Part shown: in pieces, positions 17,845 to 24,982 of the stretch
Numbering within the stretch: position 1 is the stretch's first letter
How the letters are laid out: each line of letters begins with the position of its first letter
IMG/VR virus record: IMGVR_UViG_3300032093_000087
Location: 1-64,000 of that record
Reading direction: 5' to 3' (one strand)
DNA from: a virus
DNA length: 64,000 nt
Notes under the pieces: model-generated
Told to the model about the DNA's origin: nothing
What the model saw: the letters and a program-made list of their open reading frames with translations, nothing else
Databases searched by the model: none
Program-made: the position numbers and the translations under genes

Positions 17845-18963
17845 TTATAATAATTTTTTAAGTATTTTTTTGATTTCGTTAACATTCTCAGTTACCTCAG
17901 AAGTTTCTTTGGGTGTCATCATTTTACCGAAAGACCCAAATAGATCAAAAAGAGTCGCGTTACCACCTTGGCCAAAAAATCCAGAATAAGCGTCATCGTA
18001 GGTTGACTTTGTATCCCCACTTGTGGATTCCCCACCTTCATCAGAAGATTCAGAAGCTTTACCGGAACCTTTTAATAATGTCCCATCTACCGACAAATAC
18101 TCCTTAATATGTTTTTTATCGTCAATACCAATATGTACGTGGGTTATTGTAGGAGCTGAGTCCCACTCACTTATCTCACCAACTAAATCACCAACATTTA
18201 TCTCATCACCAACATTTAGTTTCACATTTTTTAAGTGTGTGTAAAATGTATTTGGGTATCCTTCGGTTCCTGTAATTGACACCTGAGTACCAAAAACTTT
18301 ACCGGTAGTTTTATTGGTTACTTTTACTTTTTTGACTTTACCAGGTAATATGGCGTAAACCTTTGTACCAGGTTTAGCAAATATATCCCAAGCGTTATCT
18401 GATTCCCAATTACCAAAAGCTCTAGCTCCATGGTTTTTTGGTCCATTCTCATAACCAGAATTCTTATTATCACCCCAACCAGGTTTAATGTCCCCAAAAA
18501 TTTTAGGTAATGTTTTAGATACTACTTCATCACCCCCTTCAGTATCACCCCCTTCAGTATCACCTCCTTCAGTTTTATCATCGGATGTGGACTTACACAA
18601 TTCTGGAATTCGACCAATTAAAGTCTCAAGTTTTGTTAAATCGGTTTTGTCTTCCGGATGACAAGTTAACATAGATTTAGCTGATTGTATACCATTTTTA
18701 GCTTCATCAATCTCACTTAATTTTGAACAAGCTTTATTTGGATCAATCGCTCTCAGGTCCTTCTCCTTATTTTCAATTTGAGTTTTAACAAACCCCGAAT
18801 GTCTATTTTTTAAAGTTGACAATATTGATAACGCTTCGGTTTTGACCTTTGTTATCTCGTCAACTTTAGATTCGTTTAATAGATATTCTTTACCCTTTAA
18901 GAATTTAGTCTCAAGTAATAAATTAGATTTTGTTAAATTTTCACGTTTTGAGTTATGTCTCAT
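17845..18963 (-). CDS. M23 (LytM-type) peptidase-like protein with altered first zinc ligand
   Basis: The 372-residue protein has an N-terminal helical region with a leader-like KGKEYLLNES, a TEGGD repeat linker (about residues 132-146) and a C-terminal M23 domain. Domain signs are AKPGTKVYAILPGKVKKV, FYTHLKNVKLNVGDEINVGD and THVHIGI. The usual first motif HxxxD is represented by NAWD, so the first His ligand is replaced by Asn while Asp and the HxH pair remain. It may be a weak endopeptidase or a structural peptidoglycan-binding virion part. Confidence 0.8.
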   Translation of the reverse strand: MRHNSKRENLTKSNLLLETKFLKGKEYLLNESKVDEITKVKTEALSILSTLKNRHSGFVKTQIENKEKDLRAIDPNKACSKLSEIDEAKNGIQSAKSMLTCHPEDKTDLTKLETLIGRIPELCKSTSDDKTEGGDTEGGDTEGGDEVVSKTLPKIFGDIKPGWGDNKNSGYENGPKNHGARAFGNWESDNAWDIFAKPGTKVYAILPGKVKKVKVTNKTTGKVFGTQVSITGTEGYPNTFYTHLKNVKLNVGDEINVGDLVGEISEWDSAPTITHVHIGIDDKKHIKEYLSVDGTLLKGSGKASESSDEGGESTSGDTKSTYDDAYSGFFGQGGNATLFDLFGSFGKMMTPKETSEVTENVNEIKKILKKLL

Positions 18964-18979
18964 TTGAATTGATATATCT

Positions 18980-18987
18980 TATAAATA
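18980..18987 (-). promoter_or_regulatory. Phage promoter-like motif (M23 gene)
   Basis: Minus-strand GATATATTTATAAG, 16 nt before the start. Confidence 0.5.
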
Positions 18988-18989
18988 TA

Positions 18990-19466
18990 TCATTGGGGTA
19001 AAAACCACTCCGGTTTGTTTCTATTTCTCCAGGTTGTAAAACCAGACTTAGCTCCTATGTAGTATTTACGATATGATTCAATTACGGAATCAACCTTATA
19101 TTCATCTGGCATTGCTTTTGGTGGATCTGTAAACCCACTATCCGGAATACCTGGTTTATTAATTATACACCACTCAATAATCTCCTGGGATTTATGACGT
19201 TTACCGTATCTGTACGTGTACTCACGACATAGTTCTAATCCAAGATCACACAGATAAAAATAATTTGATAAACTTTCCCTAGACCATATAGCACACGGGT
19301 GATTTTTATGGGACAATTTATAGGGGATATCGTCAGTATTGTCTTTAGTCATGTGATGAACACCACATAGGAGTTGTGCGGTCTCCAAAATCATTTTTAC
19401 CACATGTTTATCACAATGGTATGTAGCACATTTTTTTGTGTCGAAGTCTAAAAAGAAAATATTCAT
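18990..19466 (-). CDS. Conserved phage protein (YHxDKHxVKMxLE family)
   Basis: A 158-residue protein of a family common in large phages. Shared traits seen here are LDFDTKKCATYHCDKHVVKM (residues 6-25), SHKNHPCAIWSRES (about 50-63) and PKAMPDEYK with a terminal WRNRNKPEWF. The repeated His, Asp and Cys suggest a metal or nucleic-acid site, but the biochemical role is not known to me. Confidence 0.75.
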   Translation of the reverse strand: MNIFFLDFDTKKCATYHCDKHVVKMILETAQLLCGVHHMTKDNTDDIPYKLSHKNHPCAIWSRESLSNYFYLCDLGLELCREYTYRYGKRHKSQEIIEWCIINKPGIPDSGFTDPPKAMPDEYKVDSVIESYRKYYIGAKSGFTTWRNRNKPEWFLPQ

Positions 19467-19523
19467 AAAACTAATTTACTGGATATAAACCAATAAAACA
19501 AATTTTATTAAATATTTTTTATA

Positions 19524-20135
19524 TTAATTCTCAAGATGTGAGATCAGAACACCCCCAACGGATGTCGCGTGAACCTGAAGGTGATTAATACTTTCCATAT
19601 CTAATTTAGATTTTTTCTTAGTGTAGTCCACACCAAGAATACCTATGAATTTTTCATCTATTGTTTTAATTGAGAATAGGTACCCGGACTTACACCCACT
19701 TTCTTCCGCTACATATTTTAATCCAAAAGTAGCTATGGTTTCATTTTTAAAGTCGGAAATTTCGATCGTATCGTTTTGTAGGAGTTCATTTATAGCTTTT
19801 GAAAACAGATTAACCGGAATATTATGGAAATTACTCTGTATTGACGTTGTCCCCAGATTAACGGTTTCGTATATTATTGAGAATTTAGCCATTGACTTAC
19901 CGGTTGGGTAAAAATTTCCTCCGTTGTGGAATTGAGCTATCCAAACTCTGTCAGCGTGAAACTCTTCTTTTATATGTTCAATTTTTTGTGTTATTAATTC
20001 ACTAACTCTGAGTGTATCTCTTACCATATCTGGTTTTTTCTTTCTTGATTCTAACCAATTTCTAACAAAAATTACTAAAATTGGTCCTAAAACACCGGTA
20101 ATAAAAGCTACCGAAATCATCATGAAGTTCTCCAT
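19524..20135 (-). CDS. Membrane-anchored GAF-like domain protein
   Basis: One N-terminal membrane segment (ISVAFITGVLGPILVIFV, residues 7-24) is followed by basic residues and a soluble domain. The soluble domain contains ADRVWIAQFHNGG, PTGKSMAKFSIIYE and a late GILGVDY, typical of a GAF-like sensor found in several large marine phages. Ligand unknown. It precedes the holin gene in the opposite transcription order, near other lysis genes. Confidence 0.7.
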   Translation of the reverse strand: MENFMMISVAFITGVLGPILVIFVRNWLESRKKKPDMVRDTLRVSELITQKIEHIKEEFHADRVWIAQFHNGGNFYPTGKSMAKFSIIYETVNLGTTSIQSNFHNIPVNLFSKAINELLQNDTIEISDFKNETIATFGLKYVAEESGCKSGYLFSIKTIDEKFIGILGVDYTKKKSKLDMESINHLQVHATSVGGVLISHLEN

Positions 20136-20193
20136 TTGTTTTTTATTTGATAAATATATTTAAGTGTGTAAAAATACGTATGTTTAAAAATAA

Positions 20194-20219
20194 AAAACCC
20201 CCATTTTAGGTGGGGGTTC
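20194..20219 (-). terminator. Terminator after holin gene
   Basis: AACCCCC / GGGGGTT with a 6-10-nt loop and a T-run on the minus strand. Confidence 0.7.
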
Positions 20220-20235
20220 ACAAAAAATGTATTGG

Positions 20236-20406
20236 TTATTTTACTTTCTCAATAACAGACCAGATAGATCCCGCTAATGTTATTACACCACCGACAACTT
20301 CAGTTACGACTGTTTCATCAATAAGACCTCTCATTACCAAAATACCACCAACAAACGTTAACGCGTGTCTTACGATACCTAGTACTTGTTCTTTTGTTAA
20401 TTTCAT
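20236..20406 (-). CDS. Holin-like protein, Pam3-gp28 type (56 aa)
   Basis: Encodes MKLTKEQVLGIVRHALTFVGG followed by two hydrophobic stretches (ALTFVGGILVMRGL and VVGGVITLAGSIWSVI). The RHxLTxxGGxLVxxGxID pattern matches the Pam3-gp28 family of putative holins. Holins form the timed membrane hole that lets endolysin reach the wall. The endolysin gene lies 1.4 kb away. A phage-type motif precedes the start. Confidence 0.8.
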   Translation of the reverse strand: MKLTKEQVLGIVRHALTFVGGILVMRGLIDETVVTEVVGGVITLAGSIWSVIEKVK

Positions 20407-20488
20407 AAAATTTGTTTTTATAATGTTTATTTAAATATAAATATAAAAAAACTTAAAAAAATGTCAATCACTAATTGATTTGGTTACT

Positions 20489-21700
20489 TTACTGGATGTA
20501 TACCGCTTGTCCAGATTCGGGTGAAGACGGTGAAGATGGTGGAGGAGGTACCGGTGTGTCATTAACCTCCGGAGTACTAATAGTTGATATTGTAAGTTTA
20601 CCTTCTTTAGGTTTAAGTGCTAAAAAATAAAAAGTCGTTAAATCTTCAATTTCAAGTAACATTTTACTTTTTTTGAATATTTTTTCGGTAATTGTTAAAG
20701 TATCGCTATTATTTTCTTTGTCAATATCCGCTGTTGTTTTATTTAAATCGGACAGTAAGTTAAAATTTACGTATATTGTATCGGACTCACGTTTAGCAAA
20801 TGAAAAATTAGAAAATAGTTGTTCAACGTTTTTACTTGATAATTCACCAATAAATATTCTACCTGTTAGGTACATATTAAGACTTTTGGCAACTTCAGTG
20901 GTATTTTTCTTAAATGTTGATGGTGTATACTGTCCCTTAGCGGTTAAAAAGTTAAAGTATGGGGAGGATATCTTACCTTCTTTAACCTTTGACATAAATT
21001 TATCTAGTAAACTTTTAGGATCATCCATAGGACCAGCTCCAATAGCGGTTCTAAGTACACTAAGTCTAGAAAATTGATCCTTATCATTTATTATGTAGTT
21101 TTTTTCGTAATCGTCTCTATTGTAATTGTCATGTGTTTTTAAATATATATTTTCACCATTAACCCTAAAATAAGAATCTATTATGTGACCCATTTCATGG
21201 TGGATAACATCGTACAAACTGTTTAAATAATTTTTACCATCATGTAATTGATAAACATTAATATTTATTACACCCCACTTATCACCTAAAAGTTTAACGT
21301 CACTCTCAACCGAAGGTACCATAACCCAAGCGATTGATTTTGGTTTTGGTGATTTTGAGGGATCTGTATAATAAGTTATTGGTTTACTTAGTAACTTATC
21401 TAAAAATGATGGTAACGTTTTGAGTAAACTTTTTTTGGTTATTTTCTTTTGTGTTTCTGGTTTATTATACCAGTTTTTGTATATCGTAACTGAATTTGAT
21501 AATTGTAGTTTTGCCGCGTCCTGTATTGATTTTATAAGTACGTTATTTTCGGTTGGGAACGATGTGTTTATTTCATTCTTCACATTTACATTACAAAAAT
21601 CACTGGAATCCCCAAAATTGTCGGTGGATCCACTGATCTGTTCACTCACTAAGTTTACGAGTTTATTTAATTGATATTCACTTATTATTATTTTTCCCAT
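20489..21700 (-). CDS. Leader-bearing HExxH metalloprotease-like protein
   Basis: The 403-residue protein begins MGKIIISEYQLNKLVNLVSEQ, a leader ending V-S-E before Gln. Around residue 166 it has VIHHEMGHIIDSYF, a zincin HExxH site; the third ligand is not clear. A Pro/Ser-rich tail closes the protein. If the leader is a capsid-targeting propeptide, this would be a virion-carried protease acting on the host envelope or inside the head. The promoter-like motif AATATTTATAG precedes it. Confidence 0.7.
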   Translation of the reverse strand: MGKIIISEYQLNKLVNLVSEQISGSTDNFGDSSDFCNVNVKNEINTSFPTENNVLIKSIQDAAKLQLSNSVTIYKNWYNKPETQKKITKKSLLKTLPSFLDKLLSKPITYYTDPSKSPKPKSIAWVMVPSVESDVKLLGDKWGVININVYQLHDGKNYLNSLYDVIHHEMGHIIDSYFRVNGENIYLKTHDNYNRDDYEKNYIINDKDQFSRLSVLRTAIGAGPMDDPKSLLDKFMSKVKEGKISSPYFNFLTAKGQYTPSTFKKNTTEVAKSLNMYLTGRIFIGELSSKNVEQLFSNFSFAKRESDTIYVNFNLLSDLNKTTADIDKENNSDTLTITEKIFKKSKMLLEIEDLTTFYFLALKPKEGKLTISTISTPEVNDTPVPPPPSSPSSPESGQAVYIQ

Positions 21701-21807
21701 GAAGTTACTAATAACTATAAATATTAAATTAATTAAAAAGATTAACAGAACTTCCCTTTCTTTATTTTTTAATAATTTAACCTATAATTATATATAAATA
21801 TATTATT

Positions 21808-22686
21808 ATGGAAACATTAAAAAAAGGTAGCAAAGGAGAATCAGTAAAAGTATTACAGGAGTTCTTAAAAATAACTGTTGATGGTAACTTTGGTCCTAAA
21901 ACTGAAAGTGCTGTTAAATCATACCAGAAAAAAAATGGACTGATCGTTGATGGAGTTGTTGGACCCAAAACTTGGGCACACATGGGTATTCTAACCACGG
22001 ATAACGCTGAGAATAGTGAGGTAGTAAACGCTCTTCAAATTAAAAAATATTGGATGCCGGAAAATACATATTTTAAAGGTCCGGTACCCAAAAATTGGAT
22101 ATTTCTACACCACACAGCTGGTGGACCTAACCCATACCAGGTAGCTGATATGTGGGCTAGAGATAATCGTGGTAACGTAGCTACAGAATACATCTTAGGT
22201 GGTCAAAACGTATCAAACGGTAATAATAAATTTGATGGTGAACTAATCCAATGTTTTCCTGAAGGTGGGTATGGTTGGCATACCGGAACCGGTAATTCAG
22301 TAATGCACAGAAATTCAGTTGGTATTGAGGTTTGTAGTATGGGTCAAATTGTAAATGGTAAAACTTATGTGAATACCCCAGCTGACTCATCACAGATAAT
22401 TAAATTGGCAAAACCATTTAGAGGGTACCAGTACTGGCACAACTATTCCGATAGTCAGATCATATCCTTAAAAAATTGGATATTATTTATTTCAAACAAA
22501 TACAATATTGATCCTAGAGTTGGATTAGTTCAATGGGTTAAAGAGAAGGGTGCTGACGGGTTTGATGTTTTGGATTTAACAAAAGCTAATTCAACCCCAG
22601 GTATGTACTCACACACAAACGTGATTAGAGGTAAAGTGGACATGTACCCACATCCAGATTTAATTGATATGTTATTAAGTTTATAA
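21808..22686 (+). CDS. Endolysin: N-acetylmuramoyl-L-alanine amidase with peptidoglycan-binding domain
   Basis: The N-terminal domain (residues 1-55) is a PG_binding_1 repeat with GSKGESVKVLQEFL and VDGVVGPKTWAHMG. The rest is an Amidase_2 zinc domain: LHHTAGG (about 99-105), ATEYILGG, YGWHTGTGN, MHRNSVGIEV and a late PHPDLI. It cuts the amide between MurNAc and L-Ala of peptidoglycan. It has no signal peptide, so export would need the holin. Two genes on this strand are adjacent (22686/22689). Confidence 0.9.
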   Translation: METLKKGSKGESVKVLQEFLKITVDGNFGPKTESAVKSYQKKNGLIVDGVVGPKTWAHMGILTTDNAENSEVVNALQIKKYWMPENTYFKGPVPKNWIFLHHTAGGPNPYQVADMWARDNRGNVATEYILGGQNVSNGNNKFDGELIQCFPEGGYGWHTGTGNSVMHRNSVGIEVCSMGQIVNGKTYVNTPADSSQIIKLAKPFRGYQYWHNYSDSQIISLKNWILFISNKYNIDPRVGLVQWVKEKGADGFDVLDLTKANSTPGMYSHTNVIRGKVDMYPHPDLIDMLLSL

Positions 22687-22688
22687 TT

Positions 22689-23297
22689 ATGTGTTACACT
22701 AGAAGTCAAATAGAAACAGCTGTAAAATCAAAAGGATACGTTTGGTTTTCAGACCCCAATAAAAAAGGGTATGATGTGAACATAATTGGTGTTAGAAATA
22801 ATTCACCAAGTGTCGCTGATAAAGTAACAAATGTTTTTGATGATTGTCTAACACTATCATTTTTTGACGAAAGGGGTGTTGAACAATTCTACTGTTGGAT
22901 GGCAACAACTGATCCTGGTAAAAAGGGTGTACAACAATTTCATAATAAAAATGGTGTAGCTAGATTAATACCTGGACAATATAGGGGGGTATATTCTATA
23001 GACAAACATCAAGGTAAGTATGACGCTTTATGTCAAAGACTCGGAAATGTAAAGGTATTTAGAGATTCAAATAGAGATTTAGTTTTTGAGGAAGTTAAAA
23101 TTGATACCGGTATGTTTGGTATTAATATTCACAAAGCTGGTCAAGACTCTACCTGGGTTGAAAATTGGTCTGAGGGATGTCAAGTTTTTAAACGTGTTAA
23201 GGATTTTGACGTGTTCATGTCAATATGTAAAAAAGCCATGAAGATATGGGGTAATAAATTTACCTACACACTTATTGAATCCACGGATATTAAGTAA
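22689..23297 (+). CDS. Conserved protein with His...SxGCQ motif
   Basis: A 202-residue protein starting three bases after the endolysin. Near residues 149-168 it has GINIHKAG and WSEGCQVF. The His and Ser-x-Gly-Cys order resembles the active site of YkuD L,D-transpeptidases, but the fold is not recognisable by eye. Its pairing with the endolysin supports a cell-wall role. Call kept general. Confidence 0.65.
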   Translation: MCYTRSQIETAVKSKGYVWFSDPNKKGYDVNIIGVRNNSPSVADKVTNVFDDCLTLSFFDERGVEQFYCWMATTDPGKKGVQQFHNKNGVARLIPGQYRGVYSIDKHQGKYDALCQRLGNVKVFRDSNRDLVFEEVKIDTGMFGINIHKAGQDSTWVENWSEGCQVFKRVKDFDVFMSICKKAMKIWGNKFTYTLIESTDIK

Positions 23298-23298
23298 A

Positions 23299-23388
23299 TT
23301 AGTCTTTCTTATACGTAATGTAAGAAATTACAAAAATACTAAATATAACCAGTGGTGTGATGATTGAAACTATGATTTCACTTTCCAT
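23299..23388 (-). CDS. Micropeptide, single membrane segment (29 aa)
   Basis: Encodes MESEIIVSIITPLVIFSIF followed by VISYITYKKD: one hydrophobic helix with a Lys/Asp end. One of three such frames in the tRNA operon. No promoter of its own is clear; it would be transcribed with the tRNAs. Low confidence because of size. Confidence 0.4.
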   Translation of the reverse strand: MESEIIVSIITPLVIFSIFVISYITYKKD

Positions 23389-23483
23389 ATTCTTTTTATT
23401 TTAAGACGAATAAAGTCGTTGTTGGTAGAATTAGATGAATAAAAACATGTTGTGTATTATCATACATCTTATGTTGATTATTA

Positions 23484-23564
23484 TTAATTAATTTTTTCAT
23501 TATAAGCTATGAAAATACTGATCATGAATATAATAGTAAAAAAACCAATAATAATTAAACCCAT
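23484..23564 (-). CDS. Micropeptide, single membrane segment (26 aa)
   Basis: Encodes MGLIIIGFFTIIFMISIF then IAYNEKIN. It is a strongly hydrophobic single helix between the end of the tRNA-Met gene and the neighbouring micropeptide frame. Confidence 0.35.
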   Translation of the reverse strand: MGLIIIGFFTIIFMISIFIAYNEKIN

Positions 23565-23578
23565 ATTTTTATTTTTTG

Positions 23579-23652
23579 TGGTCCTTGTTGGGATCGAACC
23601 AACCACCTACTGATTATGAGTCAGTTGCTCTAACCGAATGAGCTAAAGGACC
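23579..23652 (-). tRNA. tRNA-Met (CAU)
   Basis: Minus-strand cloverleaf with acceptor GGTCCTT / AAGGACC, anticodon arm ACTGA-CTCATAA-TCAGT (anticodon CAU) and T-arm TTGG-TTCGATC-CCAA. With a G1-C72 pair it is an elongator Met or, if modified to lysidine, an Ile (AUA) tRNA. Confidence 0.9.
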
Positions 23653-23656
23653 TTTG

Positions 23657-23734
23657 ATGTTAGGGTGGGATTCGAACCCACAATGAGAAACCTTTTAACA
23701 GGATTCGGCACCTAGCCTCATTACACTCCTAACA
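23657..23734 (-). tRNA. Atypical tRNA-like element, isotype unresolved
   Basis: It has a 7-bp acceptor TGTTAGG / CCTAACA and a perfect T-arm GTGGG-TTCGAAT-CCCAC, but the middle does not fold as a normal cloverleaf. The likely anticodon arm GAATCC-TGTTAAAA-GGTTTC has a T-T mismatch and an 8-nt loop. AATGA can also pair with TCATT across the D and anticodon region. The loop contains GUU (Asn) overlapping UUA. It may be degenerate, an unusual decoder, or a tRNA mimic. Confidence 0.55.
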
Positions 23735-23743
23735 AACACGACT

Positions 23744-23817
23744 CTTCAGCTTTCTACTCCCAGCACCGAGGAATTGTATATAACTTAGCCCATCTCACCG
23801 CTGTGTGGGAACTGAAG
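23744..23817 (-). ncRNA. Structured inter-tRNA spacer 1
   Basis: Closed by CTTCAG / CTGAAG with an inner TTCCCA / TGGGAG pairing; no T-arm sequence and no frame. It lies between tRNA genes of the operon. Confidence 0.4.
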
Positions 23818-23849
23818 TTTATCGTCTTTTTCTTATTACAAATATAAAC

Positions 23850-23870
23850 AAGTTAGACACTGTCTAACTT
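23850..23870. promoter_or_regulatory. 21-bp palindrome in tRNA operon
   Basis: AAGTTAGACA-C-TGTCTAACTT is a perfect inverted repeat with one central base. It could be an operator for a dimeric regulator or a transcript hairpin. On the minus strand a TATATTTG box follows just downstream (about 23839-23846), so a regulator binding here might control an internal promoter. Confidence 0.4.
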
Positions 23871-23875
23871 ATTTG

Positions 23876-23959
23876 TACTCGGAGCCGGAGTCGAACCGGC
23901 ACGGACAAATGTCCACAGGATTTTAAGTCCGGCGTGTCTACCAATTCCACCACCCGAGC
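23876..23959 (-). tRNA. tRNA-Leu (UAA)
   Basis: An 84-nt class II tRNA with long variable arm: acceptor GCTCGGG / TCCGAGT, D-arm GTGGAATTGGTAGACAC, anticodon loop CTTAAAA (UAA), T-arm GCCGG-TTCGACT-CCGGC. Fits Leu UUA/UUG decoding, the commonest Leu codons in this AT-rich genome. Confidence 0.93.
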
Positions 23960-23963
23960 AAAT

Positions 23964-24032
23964 TTATTCGTTTTTTCTTTTCCTTATGAGTAATATAAAC
24001 CCAAAAAATGTAATAAATAATAATAGTTCCAT
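23964..24032 (-). CDS. Micropeptide, membrane (22 aa)
   Basis: Encodes MELLLFITFFGFILLIRKRKNE: one hydrophobic helix followed by a basic tail, between tRNA-Asp and tRNA-Leu. Third member of the micropeptide set. Confidence 0.35.
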   Translation of the reverse strand: MELLLFITFFGFILLIRKRKNE

Positions 24033-24036
24033 ATTG

Positions 24037-24108
24037 CGGTCCATCCGGGAATCGAACCCGAAGCACATCCGTGACAGGGATGTATGTTAGCCGTTACACT
24101 AATGGACC
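24037..24108 (-). tRNA. tRNA-Asp (GUC)
   Basis: Acceptor GGTCCAT / ATGGACC, D-arm GTGT-AACGGCTA-ACAT, anticodon arm CATCC-CTGTCAC-GGATG (GUC), T-arm CGGG-TTCGATT-CCCG. Confidence 0.93.
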
Positions 24109-24114
24109 AAATAA

Positions 24115-24253
24115 AAGATGATAAATAACTTTATCAGGAATCTCGTCATTTAACTTCACACACCATTAGAGAGCTGGGTATTTCTACCTATCCTTAGTGT
24201 GTACCCTTGTGAACACCTCTCCGTGTTTGTTATTTTACACTTCCTATCATCTT
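24115..24253 (-). ncRNA. Structured inter-tRNA spacer 2
   Basis: A 139-nt segment closed by a perfect 9-bp helix AAGATGATA / TATCATCTT. Nested pairings include GAGAG / CTCTC and GGGTA / TACCC. No coding frame. Confidence 0.5.
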
Positions 24254-24256
24254 TTG

Positions 24257-24338
24257 TACTCAGGGAGAGACTCGAACTCTCACGTCTTTCGACAGTGGAT
24301 CCTAAATCCACCGTGACTACCAATTCCACCACCCGAGT
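24257..24338 (-). tRNA. tRNA-Leu (UAG)
   Basis: Class II tRNA: acceptor ACTCGGG / CCTGAGT, D-arm GTGGAATTGGTAGTCAC, anticodon loop TTTAGGA (UAG), T-arm GAGAG-TTCGAGT-CTCTC. Decodes CUN Leu codons. Confidence 0.9.
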
Positions 24339-24343
24339 AAATT

Positions 24344-24421
24344 AGATGAGTCGTGGACTTGTGTACCACTTCTGTTCCCCTTTAAATTATTAACTAACCC
24401 TGGGTGTGGGAAAACTCATCT
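24344..24421 (-). ncRNA. Structured inter-tRNA spacer 3
   Basis: A 78-nt segment closed by a perfect 8-bp helix AGATGAGT / ACTCATCT, with inner TTCCC / GGGAA and GTGG / CCAC helices, giving a junction-like fold. The closing helix begins with AGATGA as in spacer 2. Confidence 0.5.
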
Positions 24422-24424
24422 TAG

Positions 24425-24497
24425 AGCGGAAGAAGAGACTCGAACTCTCAACAACCTCCTTGGAAGGGAGGAGCTCTACCAATTGAGCTACTTCCGC
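24425..24497 (-). tRNA. tRNA-Gly (UCC)
   Basis: Acceptor GCGGAAG / CTTCCGC, D-arm AGCTCAATTGGTAGAGC, anticodon arm CTCC-CTTCCAA-GGAG (UCC), T-arm GAGAG-TTCGAGT-CTCTT. Confidence 0.93.
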
Positions 24498-24499
24498 AA

Positions 24500-24717
24500 G
24501 TTGTGACTACTCCTTTGGGTTTTGTTTCGTCACATTTACGTGAATGAGGTGATCAAACCTACTAACATCACGGGTGTAAGTTTATATGTCAAACTATCTC
24601 CACAACAACATCAGTTTTTATCAACAAAACTAAAAAACGACTTGACACCTTGTAACCCCCCTTTAAAGTGTGTGTTACCATCTTCTCTCAAGTAGAACTC
24701 TACTGTATACACTCCCG
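24500..24717 (-). ncRNA. Structured inter-tRNA spacers 4a and 4b
   Basis: A 218-nt gene-free stretch. The first part (24500-24606) is closed by GTTGTG / CACAAC and contains TCAC-ATTTAC-GTGA and a GTGAT / ATCAC hairpin. The second part (24640-24693) is closed by ACTTGA / TCAAGT around GTAAC / GTTAC, with GTAG-AACT-CTAC beside it. Minus-strand TTTAAAGGGG occurs here and in spacer 3. Confidence 0.4.
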
Positions 24718-24798
24718 TACTGACGGTTGGATTTGAACCAACGTTTTCAACTTACCGCTACAGGTATGGACGATATAAGCGTCCACTGGTACGTCAGT
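24718..24798 (-). tRNA. Atypical tRNA-like element, no D-arm (UAU loop)
   Basis: Acceptor ACTGACG / CGTCAGT and T-arm GTTGG-TTCAAAT-CCAAC are normal. Between them only seven bases separate the acceptor from a perfect hairpin GGACG-CTTATAT-CGTCC, whose 7-nt loop has UAU in the anticodon place (Ile AUA). A second hairpin TACC-TGTAGC-GGTA follows. This would be a D-armless tRNA with a variable arm, or a tRNA mimic; a Tyr GUA reading of the second loop is an alternative. Confidence 0.5.
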
Positions 24799-24805
24799 AT
24801 TTTAG

Positions 24806-24878
24806 TTGCGGGAGCCAGATTCGAACTGACGATCTCGGCTTATGAGACCGAGCGGATAACCATCTTCCACATCCCGCA
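24806..24878 (-). tRNA. tRNA-Met/fMet (CAU)
   Basis: Acceptor TGCGGGA / TCCCGCA with U1-A72, anticodon arm CTCGGT-CTCATAA-GCCGAG (CAU) and T-arm CAG-TTCGAAT-CTG. Overall sequence parallels bacterial initiator tRNA (GTGGA in the D-arm, CCCGCAA end), although the classical C1/A72 mismatch is U-A here. First tRNA after the operon promoter. Confidence 0.85.
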
Positions 24879-24911
24879 ATCTTTTCATGACCAATATTTC
24901 AAAGAACATTA

Positions 24912-24942
24912 CAAAATTAAGTATAATTTATTGTATTGTCAA
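24912..24942 (-). promoter_or_regulatory. Bacteroidota-type promoter of tRNA operon
   Basis: Minus-strand TTG, 20-nt spacer, TAATTTTG (TAnnTTTG). Start would be about 30 nt before the first tRNA. Confidence 0.75.
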
Positions 24943-24971
24943 ATCGTTTCGGTTATTTTTTTTTTATAAAG

Positions 24972-24979
24972 TATTTATG
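24972..24979 (+). promoter_or_regulatory. Phage promoter-like motif overlapping an upstream ATG
   Basis: AAGTATTTATGTATATG: the TATTTATG element covers the ATG at 24977, so the usable start is the ATG at 24983 that opens the MKLVLTESQ leader. Confidence 0.5.
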
Positions 24980-24982
24980 TAT

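Noticed and set aside
23579-24878. Self-splicing intron inside the odd tRNA-like elements
   Set aside because: Both elements are only 78-81 nt, too short to hold a group I intron.
24727-24969. Plus-strand 80-codon frame over the tRNA genes
   Set aside because: It is the antisense of a tRNA-like element and tRNA-Met and has no promoter; chance frame.
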